NCBI RefSeq assembly: GCF_036227485.1
Contig: NZ_CP109479.1
Location: 5,704,001-5,768,000 of the forward strand
DNA from: Streptomyces sp. NBC_01451
GTDB taxonomy: Bacteria > Actinomycetota > Actinomycetes > Streptomycetales > Streptomycetaceae
Direction: 5' to 3'
Length of the DNA stretch: 64,000 bases
The notes beneath the pieces were generated by a model. That model was given only the letters and a program-made list of their open reading frames with translations, did no database searches and was not told the origin of the DNA. The translations under genes were made by a program, and so were the position numbers. The first letter of the stretch is position 1. Every line of letters starts with the position of its first letter. This document shows positions 25,696 through 33,971 of the stretch, one piece after another.

Positions 25696-26433
25696 TCATC
25701 CCTTTCCACCGTCGGGCGATTGCGGCCCGCTCACATCGTCTTCGAATCGGAGCCTGCGGGCCACCACGTCCGCCGCGATCTCGCCGAGGGGGCGCTCACT
25801 GCCGTACGCGTGGGCACGGAGGCGCAGGAGCGCCTCCTCCATGGCCACGCCCAGCTGGACGCTGATCATTCCTGTCGCCTGGTGCACGACCGCGCGGCGC
25901 AGCCCCGACGGCGGGTCCAGGGACATGTCGAACCCGCGCATGTTCCCGTTCCCGCCGACCGGGGCCCCGTTCAGGAAAGCGCCGGTCAGCGCGGCGGTGA
26001 GGGCGGTGGCGTCCGTGTACTGCTGTTCGCTCAGCCGCCGGCCGCCGTCGCACAGCACGGTCAGTACCCCGACCCGGATGGCTCCGATGCCCAACGGGAA
26101 GCAGCACACACCGTGTACGCCCAGATCGTGCGCGGCCGGCAGCAGCGCCGGCCAGCGCTCGGGACGTACCCGGTCCAGGTCCGGTTCCACGACGGGCGAA
26201 CCCGTGGCGACCGCGTCCGGACCCGGCCCTTCGCCCAGCGTGAACTGGAGCTCGTCGAACCGAGCGCTCAGCTCGGGATGACACCAGACCGGCTCGGCCG
26301 TCGGGGCGGTACCGACCAGCACGGACAGGACGACGCCCTCGGCGCCCAACGCCTGTGCGCACGCCCGGGCCGGGTCGGTCACCTCGCCCCGGCGCAGTGA
26401 CCGCAGGACCTCGGCCATGCCGTCGCTGATCAC
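25696..26433 (-). CDS. GAF-ANTAR regulator (cassette 1, type B)
   Basis: The 245-residue product has a GAF domain (ELQFTLGEGPGPDAVATGSP, a pattern shared with the gene at 29042) and a C-terminal ANTAR domain (ATGMISVQLGVAMEEALLRL, RPLGEIAADVV). It directly precedes the type A gene and probably overlaps or abuts it, so both sit in one operon and may form heterodimers. GTG 26433 follows GGGACGGAG. The ligand of the GAF domain is unknown. Confidence 0.88.
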   Translation of the reverse strand: MISDGMAEVLRSLRRGEVTDPARACAQALGAEGVVLSVLVGTAPTAEPVWCHPELSARFDELQFTLGEGPGPDAVATGSPVVEPDLDRVRPERWPALLPAAHDLGVHGVCCFPLGIGAIRVGVLTVLCDGGRRLSEQQYTDATALTAALTGAFLNGAPVGGNGNMRGFDMSLDPPSGLRRAVVHQATGMISVQLGVAMEEALLRLRAHAYGSERPLGEIAADVVARRLRFEDDVSGPQSPDGGKG

Positions 26434-26497
26434 CGGTCTCCGTCCCGCGTCGGCCGTGGCATTTCAGGGTGGGGTGCCGCTCGGCTTGCTCCGTACA

Positions 26498-26866
26498 CTA
26501 CGCGGGCCGTTGGGCCATCGCACGATCCGCGGGTACGTCCTGCCAGGCGTCCTGGGGACTGGCGTACCGCGGGAACCGCTCCAGCAGACCGGCGGCCCGG
26601 AACAGGAGAGCCGTACTTGGCCGGTCGTGCACGACCCGCACCCAGCCGAGCCGGTCACAGCAGTCCTCCCGCGCCGCGCACAGCGGTCCCAGAGCGCTGC
26701 CGTCCATGAACGTGACAGCGCGCAGATCGACTATGAGGAACACCGGCCCACTGCCGTGCCGGGCGTCTTCCAGATCACGCGCGAAGGCCCGCACGGTCGT
26801 CAGGTCCAACTCGCCGTCGGCCGTGACCACGCGCAACTTGTCGAACAGGTCAGGATGCGGGCCCAT
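26498..26866 (-). CDS. STAS-domain anti-sigma-factor antagonist-like protein
   Basis: The 122-residue protein is a single STAS domain with the characteristic VFLIVDLRAVTFMDGSALGPL strand-loop-helix; the Ser in DGS is the position phosphorylated in SpoIIAA/RsbV. GGAGGA lies ten bases before ATG 26866; ATG 26875 is too close to it. It lies upstream of the GAF-ANTAR genes in the same direction with a 64-bp gap. The same STAS plus two ANTAR order recurs at 28.2-30.9 kb. Its partner kinase is not in the window, except possibly the GHKL ATPase in the island. Confidence 0.85.
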   Translation of the reverse strand: MGPHPDLFDKLRVVTADGELDLTTVRAFARDLEDARHGSGPVFLIVDLRAVTFMDGSALGPLCAAREDCCDRLGWVRVVHDRPSTALLFRAAGLLERFPRYASPQDAWQDVPADRAMAQRPA

Positions 26867-27222
26867 GTGCCCCATCTCCTCCGCCACCGGGGTGGCTGTC
26901 GCCTTGCGCAGGGCCTCTGTTGCGCGGAAACAGGACAGTACGGAGAGGGCCGGGGGCACGGGCTGCCGTACGAGCAGAGTACGGGCGTGGAGGTACCGGC
27001 CGGTCACCCTTTCCCCAGGTGCCCACGCGGGTGGTCGAAACTGTCGTCCCTGGTCTGTTCCTGACGGGATCGAGGGCGAAGTTGCCCGAGAAGGGGTTCG
27101 GAAAGGCGCGGAGAGGAGTGCGGAGAGGAGTCAGGAGTACGGAGAGGGGTCCGGAAAGGGGCGCTGATCGGGCTCTGCCGCAGTCCCCTCTGCCGGGGGT
27201 GGCGGCAGGCGACCCCAGGTGG
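26867..27222. other. Intergenic 356 bp with purine-rich repeats (27109-27161)
   Basis: There is no supported gene. At 27109-27161, CGGAGAGGAGTG, CGGAGAGGAGTC and CGGAGAGGGGTC follow one another as imperfect 12-mers broken by AGGAGTA. The rest probably holds the promoter of the STAS operon. Confidence 0.6.
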
Positions 27223-27465
27223 TCAGGGCCCGGCGGCCTCACCTGCCAACGCGGTCTCGGTACGGGCGAGTTCGGGGTGCTGGACGGCGGGCACCGGAAC
27301 GACCGGGAGCATGGCGGGTGCCTCGGCAGCGGGTGCCTCGGCTGTGGGTGCCTCGGCCGGTTCGGCCGGTGGCGACGGCAGGATGCGGTCCTCCCACCAG
27401 GACAGGGCCATCACGACGGCGAGCAGGACGAGGGGGGTCGAAGCGGGAACGATCAGCGCGTACAT
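27223..27465 (-). CDS. Small single-pass membrane protein with Ala/Glu/Pro tail
   Basis: The 80-residue protein has one N-terminal membrane helix (VPASTPLVLLAVVMALSWW) followed by an extended tail with repeated AEAP units (AEPAEAPTAEAPAAEAPA). The ATG at 27465 has AGGCGG at good distance. No family is recognised. The tail is probably disordered. It lies between the two ANTAR cassettes but on its own promoter. Confidence 0.55.
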   Translation of the reverse strand: MYALIVPASTPLVLLAVVMALSWWEDRILPSPPAEPAEAPTAEAPAAEAPAMLPVVPVPAVQHPELARTETALAGEAAGP

Positions 27466-27881
27466 GTGTACCGCCTGGCATGAGGTGCGTGCGACGCGGC
27501 GGGCGCCGGATCGGCGTCCGCTTGATGCGCATCGGGGCGTAGCAGGGCGTATCGGGGCGCGCCGGGATCGCGTGACGATGGTCGTGCGCGGTAACGGCCT
27601 CGCTCGTGACACGGCGGGTTCCGGCACCGATGCGCGGGGGTGCGCCCTCGGGGGAGCGCGTGGGAGGAGCGACGCTGCCAGGGGCCGGGGCGGCATGTCG
27701 AACCTAGTCCTCGCAGCGGTTTCCCGACAGGTGCCAAGCGGCCATTCACATCGGGCAGCACGTGCCGACGTCCAACGCTGTCCCGTCGAACGCTGTCCTC
27801 CGCCTTCGAGCAGGACTACGCTGGGAGCCAGGCCCCAGTCCCCGGTACCGATGCCGTGTTCCGCTCCCGGGGAGGCCCACC
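27466..27881. other. Intergenic 416 bp, divergent promoters
   Basis: The region lies between two divergent small membrane-protein genes. I see no coding bias and no repeat or hairpin of note. It should hold both promoters. Confidence 0.6.
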
Positions 27882-28172
27882 GTGTTCGTCCTGCTTCTCG
27901 TCCTCGTCGTGATCCTGTTCAGCTCCGGCTCCCTCCATCCGCTGTGGTGGGTGGCCGCGGCGGTGCTGGTCTACGGCGTCGTCCGGCACGGCCGTGATCG
28001 CGGCGGAGGCCGGAGTCGCGGCGCCGGATCCGATCTCGGGCACTACCGGGACTACCAGGAACGCCGGAGTCGTCGGGAACGCTGGGACCGCCGCTACAGT
28101 CGCCAGAACCGGGCGCGCTGGCGGCGCGAGGACCGGCGCGAGAGCCGTCGGGACCACGAACACCGCGGTTGA
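27882..28172 (+). CDS. Small membrane protein with Arg/Asp-rich tail
   Basis: The 96-residue product starts at a GTG with an ideal ribosome site (GGGGAGG, seven bases ahead). Two hydrophobic stretches (FVLLLVLVVILF and LWWVAAAVLVYGVV) form a hairpin, followed by a highly charged tail (YQERRSRRERWDRRY and more Arg/Glu/Asp). Such proteins are conserved in streptomycetes with no known role. The tail could bind nucleic acid or acidic lipid head groups. Confidence 0.7.
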   Translation: MFVLLLVLVVILFSSGSLHPLWWVAAAVLVYGVVRHGRDRGGGRSRGAGSDLGHYRDYQERRSRRERWDRRYSRQNRARWRREDRRESRRDHEHRG

Positions 28173-28245
28173 CCCGCGAGGCGACCCGGCGTCAGGGTCG
28201 GGGTGAGGCCGGGATGAGGGCAGGGATGAGGGGCCGGGGTGCGGG

Positions 28246-28962
28246 TCAGGCGTACAGTCCGGCAAAGGATTCGGAGTCGTCGACGAAGGCGCGGGCCACG
28301 TCGACCAGGCGCCGGTTGTGGGAGCGGGCGTAACCGCGCAGCGCGCTGAACGCCTGCTCCATGTCGATGCCCTGGCGTTCCGCGAGCTTTCCCTTGGCCT
28401 GTTCGATAAGGACCCGGCTGTTCAACGCCGTCTGCAGCTGTTCGTTGAGCATCGTGCTGCGATGGACGGTGCGCTGTTGCAGCAGACTGATGGTGGCGAC
28501 GTCGGCCAGGGCCTGGGCGATGAGTGTGGCGGGCGGGTCGAAGGGGCCGGGGGCGGCACGGAAGAGGTTCAGGGCGCCCACGGTGTCGTCCCGCAGACGC
28601 ATGGGCAGGGCCTGGACGGCCCCGAATCCGCTGCGGTGGGCCGCCGTCACGAAGCGCGGCCAGCGGTCGATCTCCCGGGTCAGGTCGTGGACGATCACCG
28701 GGGCGCCGCTGCGGAAGCACTCAAGGCAGGGGCCTTCGTCGTTCTGGAGCTGGAAGAGCTCCAGCAGGCGCACCTGTTCGTCGGAGGCGGCCATGACGCG
28801 GAGCTTGCCGTCCCGGTCGGCGAGCAGCACCCCGGCGGCGCTCGCGTCGAGCATGCCGACACAACGGTCCGTCAGCAGGCGCAGGAAGTCGATGAGGTCG
28901 AAGTCGGCGACCAGGTTGTCGGCCAGTTCGACGAACGTCTTGGCCAGGAGCTGTTGATCCAT
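28246..28962 (-). CDS. GAF-ANTAR antitermination regulator (cassette 2, type A)
   Basis: The 238-residue protein matches the type A protein at 24932-25690 over its whole length: LLADRDGKLRVMAASDEQVRL against LLADAHGELQVIAASDEHTRL, and the Cys-bearing GPCLECFRSG against GPCVECCRTG. It has a GAF sensor domain and a C-terminal ANTAR domain (LIEQAKGKLAERQGIDMEQA). The first Cys of the pair is kept and the second is Phe. ATG 28962 follows GAGGG. It lies 80 bp after the type B gene. Confidence 0.9.
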   Translation of the reverse strand: MDQQLLAKTFVELADNLVADFDLIDFLRLLTDRCVGMLDASAAGVLLADRDGKLRVMAASDEQVRLLELFQLQNDEGPCLECFRSGAPVIVHDLTREIDRWPRFVTAAHRSGFGAVQALPMRLRDDTVGALNLFRAAPGPFDPPATLIAQALADVATISLLQQRTVHRSTMLNEQLQTALNSRVLIEQAKGKLAERQGIDMEQAFSALRGYARSHNRRLVDVARAFVDDSESFAGLYA

Positions 28963-29041
28963 CGTGGGTACCCTCGATTGGGACTGGTCCCGGCCTGAGC
29001 GGGCGGGAAATACGGCACGTTCGGGGACCGGCACCCATGCG

Positions 29042-29788
29042 TCAGGCTTCCTCATCGGTCGGGTCCGGCTCCATGTCCGGTGGGAACCGGACCCGATGGG
29101 CCACCACGTCGGCGGCGACGTCGGCGAGCCGGCGCCCCCGCGCATAGGCGTACGCACGAAGCCGGACGAACGCCTCTTCGATGCCGACGCCGAGCTGGAC
29201 GGTCAGGATGCCGCTGGCCTGGTCGACCTCCGCCCGGTACGCGCCCAGGTCCTCGACGCGGCCATCGTGCGGCCCGCCCGTCTCCTCGATCCGCGTGTCG
29301 AGCAGCACCAGGGTCGCGAGATCGGCGAACGCCAACGCGTCCGCCAGTTCCTCCGCGTTCAACCGGACCGGAACGTGGGCGTACAGATCCAGCACCCCCG
29401 GGCTGATCGCCCCCAGCTGCAGAGGGAGCGCGAACACCGCGCGGGCCCCGGCCTGAAGGGCCGCCTCGGTGAACACCATCCAGCGGTCCTGCAGTTCAGG
29501 GGTGAGCAGATCGGGTGTCAGGACGGCCGAGCCGTGCAGGAAGGCGTCCACACAGGGACCCTCGCCCAGCGTGAGCTGGAGCTCCTCCAGTTGTTCGCTG
29601 ATGTCGTCGGTGCTGCACAGCGGGTGGCTCGGCGCGGTCCGGGACATCGCCGACAGCCCGGCCCCGCCGACCGGCAGCGTGGCCACGGCCGCGCTGCACA
29701 CGTCCGCCACCCCGACCCGGACACCGCGCCGCGCCGCGTGCTCGGCCACCAGCACCTGGATACGGGCCGACCGGCGGTCAGGCACCAC
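29042..29788 (-). CDS. GAF-ANTAR regulator (cassette 2, type B)
   Basis: The 248-residue protein has a GAF domain with EELQLTLGEGPCVDAFLHGSA, parallel to ELQFTLGEGPGPDAVATGSP of the cassette 1 type B protein, and an ANTAR domain (QASGILTVQLGVGIEEAFVR, RRLADVAADVVAHRVRF). Its GTG start at 29788 overlaps the preceding gene by 11 bp. It gains a Cys in the sensor loop that the cassette 1 paralogue lacks. Confidence 0.88.
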   Translation of the reverse strand: MVPDRRSARIQVLVAEHAARRGVRVGVADVCSAAVATLPVGGAGLSAMSRTAPSHPLCSTDDISEQLEELQLTLGEGPCVDAFLHGSAVLTPDLLTPELQDRWMVFTEAALQAGARAVFALPLQLGAISPGVLDLYAHVPVRLNAEELADALAFADLATLVLLDTRIEETGGPHDGRVEDLGAYRAEVDQASGILTVQLGVGIEEAFVRLRAYAYARGRRLADVAADVVAHRVRFPPDMEPDPTDEEA

Positions 29789-30452
29789 CCGGGCCCCCGC
29801 CCCCAGGCATCGTGGCGAGGCCCTCCAGCCGCGCCGTGGTTCGTTCCCCCACGGGAAACACCAGCGCGCGGAACGTGATGGGACCGGCCGGCCTGCGCAG
29901 CTCTCCCACGTCCAGCCACCCCCAGGAGCGGACCGCCGCGAGCGTCGTACGATCGTCCCGGTCCACCAGTGTCGCGCCGAGCGACGCCCGGTGGTCGGTC
30001 AGCAGCCGCTCCTGCACACGACGGGCGAGGCTCCGGTCCTGCGAATGTGGCCGGATCACGATGTCACCGAACGCGAAGACTTCGCCGGACAGGGTGAGTT
30101 CGTCGACACCGGGCGGCAGTGTTCCGTCGAGGCCGGACCACCAGGTGCCGTCGGCGCGTACCGGGAATCCGAAAGCGCACCCCATCAGGCTGTCCGTCTC
30201 GGCGATCACCAGGGCGAACCCCGGCCGGTGCATGTTCGTGGTGAGACGCTTCAGGAAGCTCTGACGGCTGGGGCCGAGGTACGCGTCGCCCGGCGCCGTC
30301 GCACGGGAATCCACGAACAGATCAGCCAGTTCCTCACGCATCCCTTCCACCAGCCAACGGTTCAGCCGGCGCAGCCGCGCCGGAGCCACGCCGGCGGACA
30401 GCGGGCCGTCCGCCGGCTTCCGCGACTGCGCCTGCCGGGCATCGGCCGTCAT
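29778..30452 (-). CDS. GNAT-like fold protein of unknown function in STAS-ANTAR operon
   Basis: The 224-residue product has a Pro/Arg-rich head and a core with features of a GNAT fold (FALVIAETDSLMGCAFGFPV, then FAFGDIVIRPHSQDRSLARR and VQERLLTDHRASLGATLVD), including a basic turn where acetyl-CoA would sit. The canonical RxxGxG is degenerate. It overlaps the STAS gene (ATGA at 30449-30452) and the type B gene (11 bp), so it is an integral operon member. It has no equivalent in cassette 1. Confidence 0.65.
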   Translation of the reverse strand: MTADARQAQSRKPADGPLSAGVAPARLRRLNRWLVEGMREELADLFVDSRATAPGDAYLGPSRQSFLKRLTTNMHRPGFALVIAETDSLMGCAFGFPVRADGTWWSGLDGTLPPGVDELTLSGEVFAFGDIVIRPHSQDRSLARRVQERLLTDHRASLGATLVDRDDRTTLAAVRSWGWLDVGELRRPAGPITFRALVFPVGERTTARLEGLATMPGGGGPGGA

Positions 30453-30874
30453 CGACCGTCGCCCGAGAGGACGGACACCAACCGGACGGACCCGTGCTGT
30501 GGGACCGGAGCGTGCGGAGCCGGGGTGTCCCCGGGAGAAGGAGGAAGGCGGCCGGGCGGAGCACCCAGGAGCGTCAGCCCGCAGCCGACGAGATCGAGTA
30601 TCCGGACCAGTGTCGGCGGCGGATGATGGAGCCGCAGGGTCCCACCGACCGCGGTGGTCTGCTGTGCGGCGGAGCAGAACACGTTGAGTCCGCTGCAGTC
30701 GCAGAAGGTGACATGGGTGAGGTCGACGTCGATGGCGCTCACACCGTCTTGTAGGCACTGTTCCAGGGACACCCGTACCAACGGCGCGGATTCGAGATCG
30801 ATCTCGCCGGCCATGGTGATCAGTGCCCGTGAGTCTCGGTCATGGCGGTGGACAGTGAGCTGTGGCAGGGGCAT
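30449..30874 (-). CDS. STAS-domain anti-sigma-factor antagonist-like protein (cassette 2)
   Basis: The 141-residue protein is a STAS domain with a Pro-rich tail. The key loop reads IDVDLTHVTFCDCSGLNVFC: the phospho-acceptor Ser follows Asp-Cys rather than Asp-Gly, and Cys residues are frequent around it. ATG 30874 begins the operon STAS, GNAT-like, type B ANTAR and then type A ANTAR. Regulation by an anti-sigma kinase is expected from the family. Confidence 0.85.
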   Translation of the reverse strand: MPLPQLTVHRHDRDSRALITMAGEIDLESAPLVRVSLEQCLQDGVSAIDVDLTHVTFCDCSGLNVFCSAAQQTTAVGGTLRLHHPPPTLVRILDLVGCGLTLLGAPPGRLPPSPGDTPAPHAPVPQHGSVRLVSVLSGDGR

Positions 30875-31299
30875 GGCGCCTCGGTTCGGAAGACCATCCG
30901 GCAGCGGGTGCGGTGGTGCCGGAGTTCCGGCTCCTTGGGCGTGCTCCCGGCGGTGTCGTGTTTTCGGCGGAGGCGGAGAAACGGCCGGTCCGACAACCTG
31001 CGCAGCAGGACAGAGGATCCACCCAGTTCCCTCCAGGGATGCGCCGGGTGAAGACGAAAGAGTCCGCATCCCACAGCCATCTGTGTTCGGGTAACAGCAT
31101 GCCGCCGGGGTCTGGGACGTCTGTACAGCAGCTTAGTCCTCGCGTCGTTCAATGGACAGGCCGGAAGTCCCCCGGTCCGACCGAACCCCGCCGCGCTCGC
31201 CCGGCCCCGAACCCGAATCCGCCCACCGGGCACGCCCATCGGGCGCCGAGCAGGGCCGGCCCCGACAAGAACCGCACAGCGACCGACTCGTGACCGTCT

Positions 31300-31344
31300 C
31301 CCACCCCTCCCACCCCTCCCACCCCTCCCACCCCTCCCACCCCT
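31300..31344. repeat. 9-bp tandem repeat (CCCACCCCT x5)
   Basis: Five perfect units. On the reverse strand they would code (GWE)n in one frame, but the surrounding frame shows no domain. It is probably a slippage repeat. Confidence 0.95.
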
Positions 31345-32132
31345 TCCGCCCCTCCGCAGCGGAGCACAGGCCGGACACGACGCAACCCCAGTGGTCACCG
31401 ATCGAGGCGGACAGCCAGCTGAACTGCCCATATCCGGTGCGCCGTTCACCCTGCCCGCACCCGTCCCGTGCAGCGCGCACGGCCTCATCCGGCCACGGGC
31501 GTCCGAATCGCGCGGTGTTGGTCCTGACCAAGCCCGGCCTATGCTGCGGGCAGGGTCCTCGCCTCGCTGCCGACCACGGTCGGAGAAGGCTGCGGGCCCG
31601 TGTACGCAGGCCCCCTGCCCCCGGGTCGCAGTGACAGTCCGACCACTGTGAGCGGCTGGAGCCGCATCGCCGACAACGCAGCTCCAGCCCTTCGTCCTCC
31701 CCAGCCCTGTTCGAGCCCGGGATGAACTCCCGCGTATCCCGGGACGGGTGGTGAGGACGTCAGTGCGAGGCGGCGACGTGAGGGGGAGTCCGCGCCGTCC
31801 TCGCGCCTCGCGGCCGCCGCCGATGCCTGCCCGCATCCGGCGGCGGCCGCCGACGACGACCAGGACACCGGCCCGCCGCTGCCTCCTGCCGCGAACCGAC
31901 TCCCGAAGCTCCCCGACGGCCACCACCGGACCTGACCGAACGGCGTGTCCCCCACGCTGCCGAACCGCCGGCCTCGCACCGCCTGTGTCCCCCTGCCCGC
32001 CCCGTTCAGGCGCTCCTCGACGACAACTGCTGAAACCCCCAAGTCGAGCTGACCGGGGACACCTTCAGGGAACCCGGGGCGCAAGGCGAGGGCACCCCGG
32101 CCGCCCGACTGCCCCGCCGGGAACATGCAAAA

Positions 32133-32154
32133 GGCGGGGTCCGAGAACCCCGCC
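32133..32154 (-). terminator. Terminator left of the island repeat
   Basis: GGCGGGGT/ACCCCGCC forms a perfect 8-bp stem with a 6-base loop and is followed on the minus strand by TTTT. It sits 17 bp beyond the left repeat, where the displaced 3' end of the target gene would have ended. It therefore looks like the original terminator of that gene. Confidence 0.8.
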
Positions 32155-32170
32155 CACCACCAGCAGAACC

Positions 32171-32256
32171 AAACCCCAGCTCACGGCCAGACAAGGCAAT
32201 AAGGCTGATGCCCCGCCTCATGCAACCGATGGCTGAAGTCCTGCCACTCGTGCAGC
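32171..32256. repeat. Left island boundary: 86-bp direct repeat (attL-like)
   Basis: Positions 32171-32256 match 41537-41622 at 85 of 86 bases; the first 76 are identical and the one difference is C/T at 32247/41613. Read on the minus strand, this copy encodes the orphan C-terminus LHEWQDFSHRLHEAGHQPYC and LVWP then stop, with no gene in front of it. It is therefore the displaced 3' end of the gene that now ends at 41547. Confidence 0.93.
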
Positions 32257-32363
32257 GAATGGGAGGGGCGGGGGGATGACCTGGGGTTTCTCAAGGGGAT
32301 GTGCATTGACCTGGGAAGACTCCTCTCGGTAGTTCTCACGGGTCAACGCCGTTTCCCAGGCTC

Positions 32364-32383
32364 ATGTGCCCTGGATGTGCCCT
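32364..32383. repeat. Short direct repeats near the left boundary
   Basis: ATGTGCCCT occurs at 32364-32372 and again at 32375-32383, spaced 11 bp. Pairs of about this spacing near an attachment site can be arm-type recombinase or excisionase sites. The evidence is weak. Confidence 0.35.
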
Positions 32384-32790
32384 CACTTGCGCTTCCGCAG
32401 TGCGGCGAGCCACTTGGAGGGGGCCAGGAAGGTCGTAGCCTTCGGCCTCGTTCGGGGCATGGCCTCAGCTGTTGGGTACACAGGTCTGCGGCTGGCGGAG
32501 ATTTCTTTCTCGGTCCACTGCCTAGCCCATGCGACTGTGTTGTTGCGGATCCAGTAGTGGGACTTGCACGGGAAGCTCCAGTTCCCGATCGAGGGGTGCA
32601 GGGAGATCGAGACCCCGTCGAAGGTCAGCTTCCACTCCCGGGGCGCGAGGGGAGTGACGACCTCGTACCCGCAGCCGCAGCAGCACAGGTGGGTGACCAG
32701 GGCGTAGCGGATGGAGATGTACACCACGCCCTGGTCCAACTGCTCCGGAAAGCAATCGACGAACGCATGTGTGATCCGAGCGTCCGTCAC
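32383..32790 (-). CDS. DUF6527-like Cys-rich protein of the ubiquitin-like operon
   Basis: The 135-residue protein has a Cys-rich turn at residues 36-41 (CCCGCG) and a second conserved patch FPCKSHYWIRNNTVAW (Cys75, His78). These are the marks of DUF6527, a small family found next to bacterial ubiquitin-like and ThiF genes. The pattern suggests one bound zinc. Its GTG start overlaps the stop of the E1 gene (GTGA at 32787-32790). The biochemical role is not established as far as I know; a processing or target-recognition function is possible. The tail after residue 95 is basic. Confidence 0.72.
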   Translation of the reverse strand: MTDARITHAFVDCFPEQLDQGVVYISIRYALVTHLCCCGCGYEVVTPLAPREWKLTFDGVSISLHPSIGNWSFPCKSHYWIRNNTVAWARQWTEKEISASRRPVYPTAEAMPRTRPKATTFLAPSKWLAALRKRK

Positions 32791-33971
32791 CCCGTGTCCT
32801 CGTTGGTGAGGACGTTCCCGTCCAATTGGTAGACGCTGTGGTGTTCACGCTCAAGGTCGACGTAGAAACCGTAGACCTTCTTGAACCTCACTACGGCGAG
32901 CGAGGCGTTCAGCGCGTTCAGCTCGGCGATCTGGATGTTGCTGGCGTACGCGTTGTCCTCGTCCGAGTCAGCGAAGGGGATTCGCTGCCGTTCATGGACG
33001 TGGTTGCGCTGGCCGGGCACGCTAGTGGTCACTCGAAGCAGCCCCGTCAGGGAGGTATCGCACACGAGGATGCCCATGCCCACATCGATGAAGGGCATGT
33101 CGTACTCCTCGAGCCGGCCCACCATCGGACGCTTGATCGCTCCCTTGTCGAGCGCGAGGAACACGAAGTCCATCCCGCGCAGTTCCTCGACGGTCGTCTC
33201 GTCCACGAACATCGGATGCGGGACGATGCCGGTCCGCATCTTTCCGTAGAGGTCCGCGTAGTAGTCGACCTTCAACGGCACCCCCTGCAGTTCCTTTTCA
33301 GAGGGCGCACCGGGTGCGCGGAAGGCGTTGTGTTGAAGGAAGCGGTCGCCGTCAAACAGATGGATCCGTGTGACCGGGGTCTTGGCGATCAGATCAAGGA
33401 TGTACGCGCCGGTTCCGCCCAGACCGACGATCGCCACGTTCTCGATCGCGGCCAGACGCTGACTGACGGCCCCGATGCCGGCCCGGCTGGTCGCAGTGTC
33501 GGCGTAGCGGAAAACGGAGTCTTGCGTCTCGGAGGGCACCACCCTGTATGTCTGCGCCGTTGCGTCGGGATCCAGTGTGTGGGCCGGGGAGGAAACGATC
33601 GCCACGTACGAGGTGATCTTCTCGTAGTAGTCGGCATACACGCCCGTCCCGACCGGCTTACTGGAGAACATGCACGCTGTCTGCACGCCCGCCAGCACGT
33701 CGCTGGTAGTCGCGTTGATGAGCTTGCTCAGCGGCTTGCCGGTGGCATCGCAGGGCGTGCCGCCGCTGAAGTGGACCGTGTGGGTGCCCGGGGTCGTGGT
33801 GACGTCGCCGGCCAACGTCAGCTCCGACACCAGGACTCCGAACTGCACCGTACGGTCCGCTGCCACGTACGGGACATGGTGGACGAGTAGGTGACCGTCC
33901 TTCACTTCGACCTCGAAGCCCTCGTCCTGGAGGCGCTTCAGGTCAGGGCTACGACTTGTCAGTGGCGACAA
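32787..33971 (-). CDS. E2-like/E1 fusion: ThiF-family adenylyltransferase
   Basis: The 394-residue protein joins an E2-like N-terminal domain (about residues 8-130) to a ThiF/E1 adenylation domain. The N-terminal part has HTVHFSGGTPCDATGKPL, with Cys74 in the place of an E2-type catalytic cysteine. The E1 part has the nucleotide loop IVGLGGTGAYILDLI (183-188), the acidic HLFDGDRF and the FLALDKGAIKRPMV segment; Cys304 in ILVCDTSLTG is a candidate thioester cysteine. A TTG start at 33971 overlaps the Ubl gene by 23 bp and is the only start near the first conserved residues. It should adenylate the Ubl C-terminus and pass it to Cys74. Family knowledge places such fusions in bacterial ubiquitination-like (Bub/BIL-type) operons. 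Confidence 0.85.
   Translation of the reverse strand: MSPLTSRSPDLKRLQDEGFEVEVKDGHLLVHHVPYVAADRTVQFGVLVSELTLAGDVTTTPGTHTVHFSGGTPCDATGKPLSKLINATTSDVLAGVQTACMFSSKPVGTGVYADYYEKITSYVAIVSSPAHTLDPDATAQTYRVVPSETQDSVFRYADTATSRAGIGAVSQRLAAIENVAIVGLGGTGAYILDLIAKTPVTRIHLFDGDRFLQHNAFRAPGAPSEKELQGVPLKVDYYADLYGKMRTGIVPHPMFVDETTVEELRGMDFVFLALDKGAIKRPMVGRLEEYDMPFIDVGMGILVCDTSLTGLLRVTTSVPGQRNHVHERQRIPFADSDEDNAYASNIQIAELNALNASLAVVRFKKVYGFYVDLEREHHSVYQLDGNVLTNEDTG

Larger units (their letters stand above)
30875..32170. other. Gene-poor stretch of about 1.3 kb left of the island
   Basis: Open frames here have poor or contradictory codon bias and no recognisable domains, so I call no gene. It contains five perfect copies of CCCACCCCT at 31300-31344 and ends with a terminator and the left island repeat. 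In the uninterrupted chromosome it would lie downstream of the gene now at 41547-42197. Confidence 0.55.

Noticed and set aside
31300..31344. CRISPR-like array
   Set aside because: Units are 9 bp and directly joined, without spacers.
31133..31531. Minus-strand frame with (GWE)n repeat
   Set aside because: The repeat is a translation of the 9-bp tandem repeat; the rest lacks domain, start signal and coherent codon bias.
31539..32126. A 195-codon minus-strand frame left of the island
   Set aside because: Gly/Ala/Ser/Arg-rich with no domain or ribosome site; it ends against the target gene's old terminator.
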